Shown here in pieces: positions 21,364 through 21,767 of a DNA stretch of 21,767 bases. Under the pieces are notes generated by a model that was given only the letters and a program-made list of their open reading frames with translations, ran no database searches and was not told the origin of the DNA. The stretch comes from a virus: positions 1 through 21,767 of IMG/VR virus record IMGVR_UViG_3300036985_004240, one strand, 5' to 3'. Position 1 is the stretch's first letter. Each line of letters begins with the position of its first letter. Made by a program: the position numbers and the translations under genes.

Positions 21364-21617
21364 GCAAGAATAGTTTAATGCAGGTAGCAGAACAGAATTG
21401 GGCAGAGGATGAGGCCTATAATTTTTACTTGGACGTCCTGAAAGGTTGGCGACACTGGCAGTCTCAAGATTGGTACGAACGCAGGGTAGCTGATGAGCTT
21501 CACTACTTCGATACGAAGGTATGGAACGCTGAGACTGATTGCAGTGAGTTGACCGAAAGGTTTAAAAAAGAGATCCAGCGCCTTGACGTGGAGCACAAAG
21601 ATAGTCCCTTAGAATAA
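21360..21617 (+). CDS. Small early-type protein, 85 aa, unknown
   Basis: An 85-residue, acidic, Trp/Tyr-rich helical protein (five Trp; MSKNSLMQVAEQNWAEDEAYNFYLDVLKGWRHW...). The start is fixed by the shared GAGGATATATGA. Acidic small proteins encoded early by phages may mimic DNA or bind host enzymes, but this is only a possibility. It is the last gene of the cluster in view, followed by a hairpin region. No family is recognised. Confidence 0.65.
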   Translation: MSKNSLMQVAEQNWAEDEAYNFYLDVLKGWRHWQSQDWYERRVADELHYFDTKVWNAETDCSELTERFKKEIQRLDVEHKDSPLE

Positions 21618-21618
21618 C

Positions 21619-21662
21619 CCTCTAAAACCCTCTAGGTTGCGTTTTCTATCGTAACCTAGGGG
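21619..21662 (+). terminator. Stem-loop after the small-gene cluster
   Basis: CCTCTAGGTT (21629-21638) pairs with AACCTAGGGG (21653-21662), ten pairs counting one G-U, extended by GCG/CGT towards the loop. There is no T run after it, so it may work with Rho or be an RNA stabiliser and not a simple intrinsic terminator. TAA-C-CTCTAAAACC just before also occurs after the gene at 21083-21325. Confidence 0.45.
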
Positions 21663-21767
21663 CAACCCTACCCTCACCCTTTATCTTTCAATAGCGTTCG
21701 TTCTAGAGGCCTTATAGGTCAATCGGGTAGCTCGTCATGGTTACACTTTGGGCTTTCAGCCTTGTTA
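21663..21767. other. Right-end stretch with no supported gene
   Basis: About 105 bases, C-rich at first (CCCTACCCTCACCC), then mixed. An ATG at 21737 opens a frame to the window edge (MVTLWAFSLV) without a ribosome site, too short to judge. Possibly another promoter or leader region. Confidence 0.3.

Noticed and set aside
21737-21767. Start of a plus-strand gene at the right edge (MVTLWAFSLV).
   Set aside because: Only ten codons are visible and no ribosome site precedes them.
1-21767. CRISPR array, tRNA, rRNA or insertion sequence.
   Set aside because: No regularly spaced repeats, no cloverleaf with a CCA-type end, and no transposase motif were noticed on reading either strand.

Overview
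The window is part of a tailed double-stranded DNA bacteriophage genome (Caudoviricetes) with a short-tailed, podovirus-like virion module. The evidence is a large terminase with Walker and nuclease motifs, a long P22-type portal with a coiled-coil barrel, a scaffold followed by an HK97-type capsid protein, a tail-tubular-A/P22-gp4-like adaptor, a beta-propeller-like tail nozzle candidate, and a run of Ala/Gly/Gln-rich probable ejection proteins. No sheath, tape measure, baseplate, polymerase, lysis or integrase gene lies in the window, so lifestyle and host cannot be read directly. Base composition is moderate to AT-rich (judged by eye, not computed).

Layout. From 1 to 19934 nearly everything lies on the minus strand, so the late operon reads from right to left: TerS (19934-19437), a zinc-ribbon protein, TerL, portal, an 82-aa protein, a fibre-like protein, five small genes, scaffold, major capsid, two probable capsid accessory proteins, an 80-aa protein, a spike-base-like protein, a lectin-like protein, an AT-hook protein, the adaptor, and then ejection/tail proteins running off the left edge. 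Packing is tight, with many stop/start overlaps. The main breaks are two stem-loop terminators just after the capsid block (9796-9823 and 9432-9448), an AT-rich hairpin at 8112-8138, and a hairpin that holds the ribosome binding site of the major capsid gene (11303-11327).

From 19935 to 20535 lies the control region: a 179-bp leader upstream of TerS, a minus-strand gene for a Cro/XRE-like helix-turn-helix protein (20114-20413), and a divergent intergenic region with two 17-bp near-identical operator-like repeats, one of them inside a candidate plus-strand promoter. From 20536 to 21617 five very small plus-strand genes follow, probably early genes. Four of them carry the same 12-base ribosome-binding/start sequence, and two share a 24/25-base leader. 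One is broken by an in-frame TGA followed by 20 codons that look like genuine coding sequence.

Working model (inference): the helix-turn-helix protein controls the divergent small-gene operon. The minus-strand operon packages DNA (TerS/TerL/portal), builds the head (scaffold/capsid/decoration), and then makes adaptor, nozzle, spike/lectin and ejection proteins, with internal terminators lowering expression after the highly expressed capsid genes.
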